From Mesorhizobium_K quangtriensis (GTDB taxonomy: Bacteria > Pseudomonadota > Alphaproteobacteria > Rhizobiales > Rhizobiaceae): a stretch of DNA of 64,000 nt. The DNA lies in NCBI RefSeq assembly GCF_040081925.1, contig NZ_JBEBMF010000002.1:1394774-1458773 (forward strand). Direction: 5' to 3'. The position numbers were made by a program, and so were the translations under genes. Of the stretch, positions 17,826-27,130 are shown in pieces. Within the stretch, counting starts at the first letter, position 1; every line of letters starts with the position of its first letter. The notes beneath the pieces were generated by a model. That model was not told the origin of the DNA and did not search any database. It saw only the letters and a program-made list of their open reading frames with translations.

Positions 17826-18788
17826 TCAGATGGCGGCCACCTCGATGGGTTCGGCGAGCTTGGGCTTCGAGCGGGATGCTAGCAGGCACCCGAGGGTGAT
17901 CAACACCGCGCCGGCAACTGTAGACGCGCCCACAGCCTCATCGAAAAAGAACCATCCGAGCAGGATCGCCCAGACGAATGCCGAATATTCCGTCGGTATC
18001 AAATATTGAGCCTCGGTGCGGCCGTAGGCCCAGCTCAACATGGCATGCCCTCCGAGAGCCAGCACTGTCACGCCGATGATCGGCGCCCACTGGTCCGGGG
18101 CTGGCCACAGACCAAACCAGGGCGCCGCCGCACCTAGCAGGACCAACGCAACCAGATTCGTGAAAAACACGACTTCCAACGGCTTCGCGACAAGCGACTG
18201 ACGGCGGGTCAGCACCAGATTATAGGCATAGAAGAAAGCGGAAGCGAGGATTGCGACCACCCCAAGCAGGGCGTCAGGCGCGTAGTTGCCTGCGCCAAAC
18301 CTGCCGAACAGGATAATCACCACCCCGACCATGCCGATGATGGACGCCAGGATGACGGACCGGCCAATTCGCTCGCCCAACATGATGGCGGCCATGAAAA
18401 GCGCCACCAGCGGCGCGACGAAAGACAATGCAATCGCTTCGGCGAGCGGAAGGCGGCCGACTCCCCAGAAGAACAGCAACCCGACGAAACACATGACGAT
18501 GCCGCGTTGAATATGGAGCCGCAGGGCATTTGCATCGGGGCGCGTTTGTTTAGTTGCCTTCCATGCTGTTCCCGCCGCGATGCTGGCGAAGACACTGCGC
18601 CACAGAAGCGCGTTATAGGCGCCGATCGTCAGGACCAGACCCTTGACTGCCGCGTCCATTGCCGAAAGCAGGAAGACGCCAGCGAGGCAGACAAGGATGG
18701 GTAACAAGGGGGATGTGCTGTTTCTGATGTTCGACACGGGCTCGATCCGGCGGGAGTTCGCGGTTAGATCGAACCGACGTGAACACAC
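17826..18788 (-). CDS. DMT superfamily transporter (EamA domains)
   Basis: Up to 320 residues with ten predicted membrane helices in two EamA repeats (about 30-160 and 175-305). The first repeat has EAIALSFVAPLVALFMAAIMLGE, the second the equivalent YLIPTEYSAFVWAILLGWFFFDE. Inner-membrane exporter of an unknown small metabolite. The start is uncertain: codon 1 at 18788 is GTG, and another GTG at 18737 is 17 codons later; neither has a strong ribosome binding site. Confidence 0.85.
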   Translation of the reverse strand: MCSRRFDLTANSRRIEPVSNIRNSTSPLLPILVCLAGVFLLSAMDAAVKGLVLTIGAYNALLWRSVFASIAAGTAWKATKQTRPDANALRLHIQRGIVMCFVGLLFFWGVGRLPLAEAIALSFVAPLVALFMAAIMLGERIGRSVILASIIGMVGVVIILFGRFGAGNYAPDALLGVVAILASAFFYAYNLVLTRRQSLVAKPLEVVFFTNLVALVLLGAAAPWFGLWPAPDQWAPIIGVTVLALGGHAMLSWAYGRTEAQYLIPTEYSAFVWAILLGWFFFDEAVGASTVAGAVLITLGCLLASRSKPKLAEPIEVAAI

Positions 18789-18833
18789 AGATACAGGCCG
18801 GCCTATTTTCCGGTCCAGCGCAAGCGCCAGTGG

Positions 18834-19193
18834 CTACTTGATCACGCGAAGCACGGGCAACCGCCGTCTTGGGGCGTACGGACTGTCCGGATTGACGTCC
18901 AGGTCGACATCCTTCACGCAACTTTGGGTATTCCCGTGACGCTCGCCCATACGCCATGGCCTTTCGACGATTTCTGCCTTCTCTACCTCTGAAAGCGTCA
19001 GGCATTTCCATCGACCGCTTACCGCGCCGCTGCTACTGGAACCGGCGAACTGCCAGACGAGCGCCTTTTCGACGCTGCCCGAGTGACCAAGGATGACGGG
19101 GCAGATCGCGCGTGGATGCCCTTGGTAACGGCAGGCGATCGGCCTGCGCTTCGCCATCGCCCGCTCGAAGAGCTGGTAGGTGTTGCTTGGCAT
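18834..19193 (-). CDS. Small WYL-like domain protein, function unknown
   Basis: 119 residues. The pattern (AMAKRRPIACRYQGHPRAICPVILG... ALVWQF ... GRWKCLTLSEVEKAEIV) resembles a lone WYL-type ligand-sensing domain without the usual helix-turn-helix, and the alignment is by eye. ATG 19193 is preceded by GGAG eight bases upstream. That GGAG forms part of the 3' arm of the typA terminator hairpin, so translation and termination signals overlap. It is read in the same direction as typA, 74 bases downstream of it, and may be expressed by read-through. Confidence 0.6.
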   Translation of the reverse strand: MPSNTYQLFERAMAKRRPIACRYQGHPRAICPVILGHSGSVEKALVWQFAGSSSSGAVSGRWKCLTLSEVEKAEIVERPWRMGERHGNTQSCVKDVDLDVNPDSPYAPRRRLPVLRVIK

Positions 19194-19194
19194 G

Positions 19195-19230
19195 AAAAAA
19201 ACTCCGCTCGGCACAAGCCAAACGGAGTTT
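19195..19230 (-). terminator. Terminator after typA, overlapping the ribosome binding site of the next gene
   Basis: On the minus strand AAACTCCG, an inner GGC/GCC pairing and CGGAGTTT followed by four more T form a stem of 8 plus 3 bp (arms 19223-19230 and 19199-19206 in plus coordinates). The T-run ends one base before the ATG at 19193. The GGAG in the 3' arm is the only Shine-Dalgarno candidate for that gene. Confidence 0.8.
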
Positions 19231-19267
19231 AGTTAAGAGGCGTTCCTGCGGAAGCCCGAGGAAAAGC

Positions 19268-21097
19268 TTAGGCCGCGCCAGCGAGCTTCTGCTTTTCGAA
19301 GCGCTTGCGGTCGTTCGGATCCAGATAGAGCTTGCGCAGCCGGATCGTCTTCGGTGTCACTTCCATCAGCTCGTCGTCCTGGATCCACGACAGGGCGCGG
19401 TCGAGGGTCATGCGGATCGGCGGGGTCAGCTTCACGGCTTCGTCCTTGCCGGCGGCGCGGATGTTGGTGAGCTGCTTGCCCTTCAGCACGTTGACCTCGA
19501 GGTCGTTGTCGCGGCTATGGATGCCGATGATCATGCCCTGATAAACCTTCTCGCCCGGCTCGATGATCATCGGGCCGCGATCTTCAAGGTTGAACATGGC
19601 GTAAGCGACGGCTTCGCCCGAGGCATTGGAGAGCAGAACGCCGTTTGTACGACCGGCGATCACACCCCTGAACGGCTGGTAGTCGTGGAACAGACGGTTC
19701 ATGACGGCGGTGCCGCGCGTGTCGGTCAGAAGTTCCGACTGATAGCCGATCAGGCCGCGGGTCGGAGCGTAGAAACGGAGGCGCTGGCGATTGCCGCCGG
19801 ACGGACGCAGTTCGACCATCTCGGCCTTTCGCTCGGACATCTTCTGCACGACGATGCCGGAGTGCTCCTCGTCGACGTCGATGACGACTTCCTCGATCGG
19901 CTCCATCATCTGGCCGGTGGTCTCGTCCTTATGCATGACGACGCGCGGACGCGAGACGGCGAGTTCAAAGCCCTCGCGACGCATGGTCTCGATCAGCACG
20001 GCGAGCTGCAATTCGCCGCGGCCGGACACGTAGAAGGAGTCCTTGCCCTCGGCTTCCTCGATCTTCAGCGCGACGTTGCCTTCGGCTTCCTTGAACAGCC
20101 GGTCGCGGATGACGCGGCTGGTGACCTTGTCGCCCTCGGTGCCGGCGAGCGGGCTGTCGTTGACGATGAAGGACATGGTGACCGTCGGCGGGTCGATCGG
20201 CTGCGCCTTCATAGCCTCCGTGACAGCCGGATCGCAAAACGTGTCGGCGACGGTGCCCTTGGAGAGGCCGGCGATGGCGACGATGTCGCCTGCCTGCGCA
20301 TCCTCGATGGGCTGCCGCTCAATGCCACGGAAGGCGAGGATCTTGGAGATGCGGCCGGTTTCGATGGTCTTGCCGTCCTGCCCGAGAACCTTGACCGCCT
20401 GGTTCGGCTTGACCGAACCAGAGGCGATACGCCCGGTGATGATGCGGCCGAGGAACGGATTGGCCTCGAGAATGGTACCGATCATGCGGAACGGGCCTTC
20501 CTCCACAGTCGGCTCGGGAACGTGCTTCAGCACGAGGTCGAGCAGCGGTGCGAGACCCTCGTCCTTGGGACCCTCCGGATTGACGTTCATCCAGCCATCG
20601 CGGCCCGAACCGTAAAGGATCGGGAAGTCGAGCTGATCGTCGGTCGCGTCGAGATTGGCGAAGAGGTCGAACACCTCGTTTATGACTTCGACATGGCGGC
20701 CGTCGGGACGGTCGATCTTGTTGATCGCAACGATCGGCTTCAGGCCGACCTTGAGCGCCTTTCCGACCACGAACTTGGTCTGCGGCATCGGGCCTTCCGA
20801 AGCGTCGACGAGCACGATGGCGCCGTCCACCATGGAGAGGATGCGCTCGACTTCGCCGCCGAAGTCGGCGTGGCCGGGGGTGTCGACGATGTTGATGCGG
20901 GTGTTCTTCCAGACAATCGACGTAGCCTTGGCGAGGATCGTGATGCCACGTTCCTTCTCGAGGTCGTTTGAATCCATGACGCGCTCGGCGACGCGCTGGT
21001 TCTCACGGAAGGAGCCGGACTGTTTCAGGAGCTGGTCGACGAGTGTAGTCTTGCCATGGTCGACATGCGCGATGATCGCGATGTTGCGAAGTTTCAT
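19268..21097 (-). CDS. typA: Translational GTPase TypA/BipA
   Basis: Ribosome-associated GTPase of the EF-G class that acts in 50S assembly and stress or low-temperature adaptation. 609 residues: P-loop AHVDHGKTT (10-18), DTPGHADF, NKIDRPDGR, then EF-G-like domains and the TypA-specific C-terminal region. ATG 21097 gives the canonical MKLRNIAIIAH start; the longer in-frame start at 21124 adds nine residues without support. It is monocistronic or reads into the WYL-like gene past the terminator. Confidence 0.97.
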   Translation of the reverse strand: MKLRNIAIIAHVDHGKTTLVDQLLKQSGSFRENQRVAERVMDSNDLEKERGITILAKATSIVWKNTRINIVDTPGHADFGGEVERILSMVDGAIVLVDASEGPMPQTKFVVGKALKVGLKPIVAINKIDRPDGRHVEVINEVFDLFANLDATDDQLDFPILYGSGRDGWMNVNPEGPKDEGLAPLLDLVLKHVPEPTVEEGPFRMIGTILEANPFLGRIITGRIASGSVKPNQAVKVLGQDGKTIETGRISKILAFRGIERQPIEDAQAGDIVAIAGLSKGTVADTFCDPAVTEAMKAQPIDPPTVTMSFIVNDSPLAGTEGDKVTSRVIRDRLFKEAEGNVALKIEEAEGKDSFYVSGRGELQLAVLIETMRREGFELAVSRPRVVMHKDETTGQMMEPIEEVVIDVDEEHSGIVVQKMSERKAEMVELRPSGGNRQRLRFYAPTRGLIGYQSELLTDTRGTAVMNRLFHDYQPFRGVIAGRTNGVLLSNASGEAVAYAMFNLEDRGPMIIEPGEKVYQGMIIGIHSRDNDLEVNVLKGKQLTNIRAAGKDEAVKLTPPIRMTLDRALSWIQDDELMEVTPKTIRLRKLYLDPNDRKRFEKQKLAGAA

Positions 21098-21278
21098 GAT
21101 CGTATCTCGGGAGTGGGGCGGCACGCGGATACCGGCGCCGCAACTTCAGTTGCGCGGCTCATACAGGTTTTTTCGCAGTTGCGAAAGGGGGCTATTGGTT
21201 ACCGAAAATTAGGGATCTGGGCCGACAATTAAAAGTGTAACAAGGCGGATCGATTCCCCGCCAGAAAAGTTAACGGCC

Positions 21279-21560
21279 ATGAACACGGCTTTTTCTCGCG
21301 TTTTCCGAAGCACAGTCGCAACCGCGTCGGTAGCACTCCTGCTAGCAGCAGGTGTTGCCCACTCGACCGGGACGCGCCAGATCGAAGGGCCGGCTTTGCC
21401 TCAGTCGGCTGCGGAAGAAGCTTTTCCTGACGCGGCGTTCGGCGTCGATCACATGGTGACCGGCCCGACTTCGCCCGAATTCAAGCGTCAGCAAGCTGAC
21501 GCAGGCTGCGATCAGGCCATTTGGCCGGATGTACCCCTGACCTGCTATCCCAAGCGCTGA
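21279..21560 (+). CDS. Small secreted protein, function unknown
   Basis: 93 residues with a signal peptide (hydrophobic VATASVALLLAAGVAHS, cleavage probably after AHS). The mature part of about 65 residues contains two cysteines (GCDQAIW and LTCYP), which could form a disulfide in the periplasm. No known domain. It stands alone between typA and the M3 peptidase, both on the other strand. Confidence 0.65.
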   Translation: MNTAFSRVFRSTVATASVALLLAAGVAHSTGTRQIEGPALPQSAAEEAFPDAAFGVDHMVTGPTSPEFKRQQADAGCDQAIWPDVPLTCYPKR

Positions 21561-21591
21561 AGCAAACTCGTGGAACGTGACTGCTTGGCGG

Positions 21592-23640
21592 TCAGGCTAG
21601 GCCGCGCTTGGCCATCATCGCGTCTGGCGTCGGCATCTTGCCCCGAAATTCCGTGTAGAGCGCTTCCGGGTCGGCCGAGCCGCCAGCGGAATAGATATGC
21701 TTCTTCAGCTTCGCTGCCATCTCGGGATTGAAGGCGTCGCCGGCTTCCTCGAACGCGGAAAAGGCGTCGGCGTCGAGCACTTCCGACCACATGTAGGAAT
21801 AGTAGCCGGCCGAATAGCCGTCGCCTGAGAAGACATGAGAGAAATGCGGCGTTCGGTGCCGCATGACGATGGCATCCGGCATGCCAAGCTTTTTCAGGGT
21901 CTCGGCTTCGAAAGCCTGTGGATCGGCGGGCGCATCCTTTTGTGAATGATAGGCCATGTCGACAAGCGCGGACGATGTGAATTCTACCGTCCGGAAGCCG
22001 GCGTCGAACGTGCTGGCAGCCAGCATCTTGTCGAGCAGGGCCTGCGGCATGGCCTCTCCCGTTTTGTAGTGGCGCGCGAATTTTTCGAGCACGGCCGGAA
22101 CGGTCAGCCAATGTTCGTAGAGCTGCGATGGCAGTTCCACGAAGTCGCGCGAAACGGACGTGCCGGACTGGGATGGCCAGTATGCTTCCGTCAGCAGGCC
22201 ATGCAGCGCATGGCCGAATTCATGGAACAGCGTCTTTGCTTCGTCGAGCGACAACAGCGCCGGCTCGCCAGCCGGCGGTTTGGCGAAATTCATGATGTTG
22301 TAGATGAACGGACTGGACCCGTGACCGAGCCGGTAGCCTGACTGGAGCGAACTCATCCATGCGCCCGAACGCTTGGAAGGCCGGGCGAAATAGTCGGCGA
22401 GGAACAGGCCGCGACGCGATCCGTCGGCGTTCAGGACCTCGAAAAGACGCGCATCGGGGTGCCAGGCGGGTACGCCCTGCTTTTCGGAGAAGGTGACGCC
22501 GAATAGGCGCGTCGCGACATCGAAGCAGGCGGCGATGATCTGTTCGAGCTGAAGGTAGGGCTTCAGCTCGGCTTCGTCGAAGGCGTATCTTTCGGCGCGC
22601 AGCTTCTCCTGGTAGAAGCGCCAATCCCAGGCTGCCAGCTTCTCGTTGCTGCCCGCGGCCGCTGCGAGACGCTGTAGTTCGGCTTCGTCGGCTGCGGCCT
22701 TTTCCCGCGCCTTTTCCCAGACGGGTTCGAGAAGTTCGAACACCGCCTTCGGCGTCTTGGCCATCGTGTCGTCGAGCTTGAGCGCCGCGAAACTTTCGTA
22801 GCCGAGCAGCTTCGCCTTTTCGGCGCGCAGGGCCAGCATCTTCTTCACGACGGGGGCGTTGTCGGTCTCGCCACCGGTTTCGCCGCGACTGATAAAAGCC
22901 TTGAAGGCTTTTTCGCGCAGGTCGCGCCGTTCGGAGAAGGTGGTGAAGGGCTCGTAGATCGAACGCGACAGTGTGACCGCATACTCGCCCTTTCGGCCAC
23001 GGGATTCCGCTGCGCCAGCCATCGCGCTTTTCAGGAATTCGGGCAGACCTGCAAGATCGTCCGCGCCGAGGAACATCACCCATTCCTTTTCGTCCGCCAG
23101 CACATTCTGGCTGAAGGTAGTGCCGAGCGAGGACAATTCCTCGTTGACCGCCGCAAGCCGCTTCTTGCCATGGGCGTCGAGCTTCGCGCCCGACTTCACA
23201 AAGCCTTTCCAGCTCTTTTCCACCAGCCGCAACGTCTCGGGGTCGAGGCCGAGCGAGGACCGCCGCTGGTAGAGGTCGTCGATGCGCGCGAACAGCTTCT
23301 CGTTCATCGAGATCGCCGAATAGTGCCGCGACATTTTCGGGGCGATCTCGCGTTCCATCGCCTGGATGGTGTCGTTGGTGTTGGCACCGGTCTTGCACCA
23401 GAAGATCGCCGACACACGGTCCAGCGGGTCGCCGGACAGCTCCATAGCCGCAAAGGTGTTGTCGACTGTCGGGACCTCGGGATTGTCGGCTATCGCGTCG
23501 ATGTCGGCTTGGTGCGCAGCCAGTGCGGCGTCGAAAACCGGTCCGAAATCGGCGTCGTCGATGCGCGAAAAGTCCGGCAGACCAAGGGGGCCGTCCCAAT
23601 GCGTGAGCGGATGGCGATCGAGATCGACGGGCTTTGTCAT
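21592..23640 (-). CDS. M3 family zinc oligopeptidase (Dcp/oligopeptidase A type)
   Basis: 682 residues, typical of the family. The zinc site is FHEFGHALHGLL, with the third ligand Glu further on (DFVELPSQLYEHW region). Degrades short peptides in the cytoplasm, including cleaved signal peptides in the case of oligopeptidase A. The Gly/Tyr-rich substrate loop (FSGDGYSAGYYSYMWSEVLDADAF) is present. No signal peptide. AGGAAA precedes the ATG. Whether it is a dipeptidyl carboxypeptidase or an endopeptidase cannot be decided by eye. Confidence 0.93.
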   Translation of the reverse strand: MTKPVDLDRHPLTHWDGPLGLPDFSRIDDADFGPVFDAALAAHQADIDAIADNPEVPTVDNTFAAMELSGDPLDRVSAIFWCKTGANTNDTIQAMEREIAPKMSRHYSAISMNEKLFARIDDLYQRRSSLGLDPETLRLVEKSWKGFVKSGAKLDAHGKKRLAAVNEELSSLGTTFSQNVLADEKEWVMFLGADDLAGLPEFLKSAMAGAAESRGRKGEYAVTLSRSIYEPFTTFSERRDLREKAFKAFISRGETGGETDNAPVVKKMLALRAEKAKLLGYESFAALKLDDTMAKTPKAVFELLEPVWEKAREKAAADEAELQRLAAAAGSNEKLAAWDWRFYQEKLRAERYAFDEAELKPYLQLEQIIAACFDVATRLFGVTFSEKQGVPAWHPDARLFEVLNADGSRRGLFLADYFARPSKRSGAWMSSLQSGYRLGHGSSPFIYNIMNFAKPPAGEPALLSLDEAKTLFHEFGHALHGLLTEAYWPSQSGTSVSRDFVELPSQLYEHWLTVPAVLEKFARHYKTGEAMPQALLDKMLAASTFDAGFRTVEFTSSALVDMAYHSQKDAPADPQAFEAETLKKLGMPDAIVMRHRTPHFSHVFSGDGYSAGYYSYMWSEVLDADAFSAFEEAGDAFNPEMAAKLKKHIYSAGGSADPEALYTEFRGKMPTPDAMMAKRGLA

Positions 23641-23718
23641 GAAAATTTCCTACAGGTGGGTCTTGGGCGATGTAGGTGCGGCTTCGCTGTACCGCAACGC
23701 GATGCGCCGCGTCGTCGA

Positions 23719-24366
23719 TCAGATCGCCGGGTCAGGACGCTCGAAATCGCCGGTGTCGCGGTTCATGACCCACAATTCGCCGGTCGAGATGTCGAACCAC
23801 GCGCCGGAAATCGTCAGCCTCTCCTTGCCCTCGAGAATCTTCACGCAGGGAAAGGTGCGCAAATTGGCGATCGAATAGCGGATGGAAATGCGCTCCAGCG
23901 CCGTCTGGCGCTCGGAGGCCGTCATCAGGGTGGAGCCTGCGACGGTTTCCGCAGCTGGGGCAATCAGGCTCATCCACTTGCCGATGAAGTCACCCGGCGA
24001 AAGCGGTGTGGCTGAGGTGTTCAGCGCCGCCCCGATGCCGCCGCAGCGACCGTGGCCGAGGACGACGATGTGCTTCACCTTCAGGCTCTGGACAGCGAAT
24101 TCCAGCGCGGCCGAAGTCGAATGATGGCGCCCGTCCGGCTCGTAGGGGGGCACCAGATTGGCGACGTTGCGGACGACAAAAAGCTCGCCCGGCCCGGCAT
24201 CGAAGATCGACTCCGGCGCGGCGCGGGAATCACAACAGGCGATCACCATCGTTTCGGGAGACTGTCCGTCCCGCGCGAGCGCGCGGTAGCGATCGCTTTC
24301 GGAAGCGTAGCGGCCGCTCATGAAATTGCGGTAGCCGGCGATTAGATGTTCAGGAAGATGGACCAT
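23719..24366 (-). CDS. Beta-class carbonic anhydrase
   Basis: Interconverts CO2 and bicarbonate. 215 residues. The zinc ligands are visible: C44 in ACCDSR with its Asp46/Arg48 dyad, and H105 and C108 in GHGRCGG. The partner strand VVRNVANLVPPY is also typical. Cytoplasmic, with no signal peptide. It lies between the M3 peptidase and pdxY on the same strand, 60 bases after pdxY. Confidence 0.95.
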   Translation of the reverse strand: MVHLPEHLIAGYRNFMSGRYASESDRYRALARDGQSPETMVIACCDSRAAPESIFDAGPGELFVVRNVANLVPPYEPDGRHHSTSAALEFAVQSLKVKHIVVLGHGRCGGIGAALNTSATPLSPGDFIGKWMSLIAPAAETVAGSTLMTASERQTALERISIRYSIANLRTFPCVKILEGKERLTISGAWFDISTGELWVMNRDTGDFERPDPAI

Positions 24367-24426
24367 GGGCAGACATTAACGGCATTTTTTTGCACTGCAA
24401 CGTGGGTTAGTCAGCTAAAGCAACGA

Positions 24427-25308
24427 TCAAGCCAGTCGTTCGCCTTCGTTCGTAAGACGGCGCATTTCGACTGCGGCCGCCGGACGGGAGAGGCTGACGG
24501 CGTCCGTTTCGAGCTGAAGCTCGTCGCCGCCCCGCTCGGCGGCCCGCGAGAGCACCTCATAGACTGTCGCCGTTGTCGTCCGTAGCGCCTGCTCGTCCGC
24601 GTTACCGGCCAGCAAGCGCGCCAGGAACACCGAGGAAGTGAGGTCGCCCATGCCGCTGGGCGGACCTGAAATCTGTCGATGTTCGGCCAGCAGCGCGTCG
24701 TTCTTCGTCACGAGCAGATTACCGATTTCACCCAGCGAGCGCCCCGGCGATGAGGTCACCAGCATACGGGCAGGACCAAGCTTTCGCGCCGCAGCGATGA
24801 TATCGGCAAGGCCGCGCAGCTTGTGGCCGGCGATCCATTCCAGTTCGTAACGGTTCGGCGTCGAGACGTCGGCGAGGGGGATGAGGAGATCGCGCATCGC
24901 GGCAGCGGTTGTCTCCGGGACATAGAGACCTTCCTTATCGCCCATGACCGGGTCGCAGACGTAGAGCGCCTTCGGGTTCTGCGCCTTGACGCTGCGGACG
25001 AGGGAAGCCACGTCGGCCGCCTGTTCGGCGTTCCCGAGATAGCCCGACAGCACCGCGCCGACCTCGCCAAGCCACGCAGCCTGCTCGAGGTCTCTCGTGA
25101 AGGCGGAAAACTGCTCTGGAATCGGCACAATGCGCGTTGATGGGCCATGTCCGGTGTGCCAGGGCAAAATCACGGTGGGAACCGCCCAGACCGGATATCC
25201 TAGCGTCTCAAGGGCGAAAACAGCGGCTCGGTTGCCCACCGATCCCCGCGCCACATGGCTGGAGATCACGATAACCGCCCGGGGTGCTGCGATGGATTCA
25301 GGGGTCAT
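24427..25308 (-). CDS. pdxY: Pyridoxal kinase
   Basis: Phosphorylates pyridoxal to pyridoxal 5'-phosphate (vitamin B6 salvage). 293 residues of the ribokinase-like fold. Landmarks: the N-terminal VIVISSHVARGSVGNRAA pocket, VCDPVMGD-type Mg/ATP region (LYVCDPVMGDKEGLYV) and the anion-hole GPPSGMGDLTSSVF with the catalytic Asp. It starts four bases after the stop of the small membrane-protein gene upstream, so the two are co-transcribed. Confidence 0.92.
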   Translation of the reverse strand: MTPESIAAPRAVIVISSHVARGSVGNRAAVFALETLGYPVWAVPTVILPWHTGHGPSTRIVPIPEQFSAFTRDLEQAAWLGEVGAVLSGYLGNAEQAADVASLVRSVKAQNPKALYVCDPVMGDKEGLYVPETTAAAMRDLLIPLADVSTPNRYELEWIAGHKLRGLADIIAAARKLGPARMLVTSSPGRSLGEIGNLLVTKNDALLAEHRQISGPPSGMGDLTSSVFLARLLAGNADEQALRTTTATVYEVLSRAAERGGDELQLETDAVSLSRPAAAVEMRRLTNEGERLA

Positions 25309-25311
25309 TTT

Positions 25312-25572
25312 TCAGTGGCCTTGGGCAAGATACATGACGAGCCAGAAGATGAGGAAGACGAGGAACAGGGCTCCTATCGTTCGTCCGATGCGCGTCCCCC
25401 AATACTCCGCCCAGTCGCTCTGGTCTACATCGGAGGCCGTCAGGTGGTCTCGCGCCCTGTTGGCGGCACGATCGATGGCGCCTCGGCCGCCGGCCTCGGC
25501 CTCCTGGGACACGCGTTCCAATATGCGCCGGGATTCAGCGCGTTCTTCATCGTGTCTTTCCGACCCAGCCAT
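25312..25572 (-). CDS. Small single-span membrane protein, function unknown
   Basis: 86 residues: a charged N-terminal half (about 1-55, rich in Arg, Glu and Ala, possibly helical) followed by one membrane helix near the C-terminus (TIGALFLVFLIFWLVMYLA). Unrecognised family. It ends four bases before pdxY and begins 45 bases from the divergent LemA gene, so both transcripts probably start in that short gap. Confidence 0.7.
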   Translation of the reverse strand: MAGSERHDEERAESRRILERVSQEAEAGGRGAIDRAANRARDHLTASDVDQSDWAEYWGTRIGRTIGALFLVFLIFWLVMYLAQGH

Positions 25573-25617
25573 GCTAATTCTCGTTTCGGTTCAGTCATGA
25601 CCTTGAGGGATGATCCC

Positions 25618-26250
25618 ATGCTTGCCAAGCTTTCCCGCAACCTTCTCGCCGTTCGAGTGCCTACGTTTCTGGCTCTTTTGTTGCTGCCCCTGCTCTCGGC
25701 TTGCGGCTACAATACCATCCCGACGCAGGAAGAGCAGGCCAAGGCGGCCTGGAGCGAGGTCCTGAACCAGTATCAGCGCCGCGCCGACCTCATTCCCAAT
25801 CTGGTCGAGACGGTGAAGGGCTACGCCTCCCACGAAAGGGAAGTGCTTGAAAGCGTTGTCGAGGCGCGCGCGAAAGCGACCCAGGTGACGGTCACGCCCG
25901 AAACGCTGAGCGACCCCGAGGCGTTCAAGGCGTTTCAGGACAACCAGGCCGGCCTGACCAGCGCGCTTTCGCGGCTGCTGGCCGTCGTCGAAAACTATCC
26001 GGACCTCAAGGCGAACCAGAACTTCCTGGCGCTGCAGGCGCAGCTTGAGGGAACCGAGAACCGCATTGCCGTGGCCCGGCGCGACTACATCGAAGCCGTG
26101 CGTGTCTATAACACGTCGCTCAGGACTTTCCCGTCCATGCTGTGGAACACGCTGTGGTTCGGCAACAAGCCGTTCCAGAACTTCACGGCCGCGGATGACG
26201 CCATGGAGCCACCGAAGGTCGATTTCGGCACGCAACAGCAGGGCGGTTGA
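25618..26250 (+). CDS. LemA family lipoprotein
   Basis: 210 residues with a lipoprotein signal (LALLLLPLLSAC, lipobox LSAC) and the LemA core: KAAWSEVLNQYQRRADLIPNLVETVKGYASHE and ENYPDLKANQNFLALQAQLEGTENRIAVARRDYIEAVR, a long helical bundle. Function is not established. LemA genes are often found with TPM-domain genes, as here. ATG 25618 is favoured over 25597 by the GAGGGA eight bases upstream. Confidence 0.92.
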   Translation: MLAKLSRNLLAVRVPTFLALLLLPLLSACGYNTIPTQEEQAKAAWSEVLNQYQRRADLIPNLVETVKGYASHEREVLESVVEARAKATQVTVTPETLSDPEAFKAFQDNQAGLTSALSRLLAVVENYPDLKANQNFLALQAQLEGTENRIAVARRDYIEAVRVYNTSLRTFPSMLWNTLWFGNKPFQNFTAADDAMEPPKVDFGTQQQGG

Positions 26251-26272
26251 TCCTTTCATCGCGGGGCGGGTC

Positions 26273-27130
26273 GTGACGCCTTTCACACCCAACCCTTTTG
26301 CCGATCCCCGTCCGGGTCGGTATGTCGTTGTCGCATGCCTTGCACTGTTGCTCGTCGCATGCGCGCACCTTGCATCAGCGCAGAGCTTGCCGACGCTCAC
26401 CGGGCGGGTTGTCGACAATGCGGGCCTGATCGAACCCGGACCCGAGGCGGAACTCGTTCGAAAGCTCGAGGATTTCGAGAAAAAGTCCTCGGACCAGATC
26501 GTCGTCGCAACCATCCCCAGCCTTAACGGCGAAGCGATCGAACCTTACGCCAACCGGCTGTTCCGCACGTGGGGCCTTGGCCAAGCCGGCGAGGACAACG
26601 GCATCCTGCTTCTCGTGGCGCGCGACGACCGCAAGATGCGCATCGAGGTCGGTTACGGGCTCGAGGGCACACTGACCGACCTCCACTCCAGGCTGATCAT
26701 CGAAAACACCATGGTGCCAGCCTTCCGTGCCGGGGATTTCTCCGGGGGAATTTCGCGGGCAGTCGACGACATCGTCATGGTGCTCGATGGCAACGCCGCC
26801 GAGCTGGAGGCAAGAGCGAAGCGCAACCAGGATACCAGTTGGGATCCAGACACGCTCATCATTGCGCTGTTCCTCATCGTCTGGGCGACGCTGTTCTTCG
26901 GCGGCTTCGCCATGTCGATCCTGCCGCGCATCTACGGGCGCAAGCTGGGGCCGGGCCGCTATGAATGGCTCGGCATGACCTTCAATTATAATTCAAGCGG
27001 CCGCTCGTCATCCGGCGGCTGGAGCGGCGGTTCGTCCGGCGGCGGCTGGTCAGGTGGATCGTCAGGCGGCGGCGGATTTTCCGGCGGTGGCGGTTCGTCG
27101 GGCGGCGGCGGGTCTTCGGGGAGCTGGTAA
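26273..27130 (+). CDS. TPM domain (YgcG-type) membrane protein with Gly/Ser-rich tail
   Basis: 285 residues from a GTG start preceded by GCGGGG. Signal peptide (VVACLALLLVACAHLASAQ), a periplasmic TPM domain (about 45-185, with DQIVVATIPSLNG, WGLGQAGEDNGILLLVARDDRKMRIEVGYGLEG), one membrane helix (about 205-228), and a tail of some 40 residues made of Gly-Gly-Ser/Trp repeats. The tail resembles the low-complexity ends seen throughout this family. The next gene starts within its stop codon (TAATG). Likely works with LemA and the second TPM protein at the envelope. Confidence 0.85.
   Translation: MTPFTPNPFADPRPGRYVVVACLALLLVACAHLASAQSLPTLTGRVVDNAGLIEPGPEAELVRKLEDFEKKSSDQIVVATIPSLNGEAIEPYANRLFRTWGLGQAGEDNGILLLVARDDRKMRIEVGYGLEGTLTDLHSRLIIENTMVPAFRAGDFSGGISRAVDDIVMVLDGNAAELEARAKRNQDTSWDPDTLIIALFLIVWATLFFGGFAMSILPRIYGRKLGPGRYEWLGMTFNYNSSGRSSSGGWSGGSSGGGWSGGSSGGGGFSGGGGSSGGGGSSGSW

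Noticed and set aside
19517..20971. Open frame of 484 codons on the plus strand
   Set aside because: It lies fully inside typA on the other strand and its translation has no known motif; GC-biased shadow.
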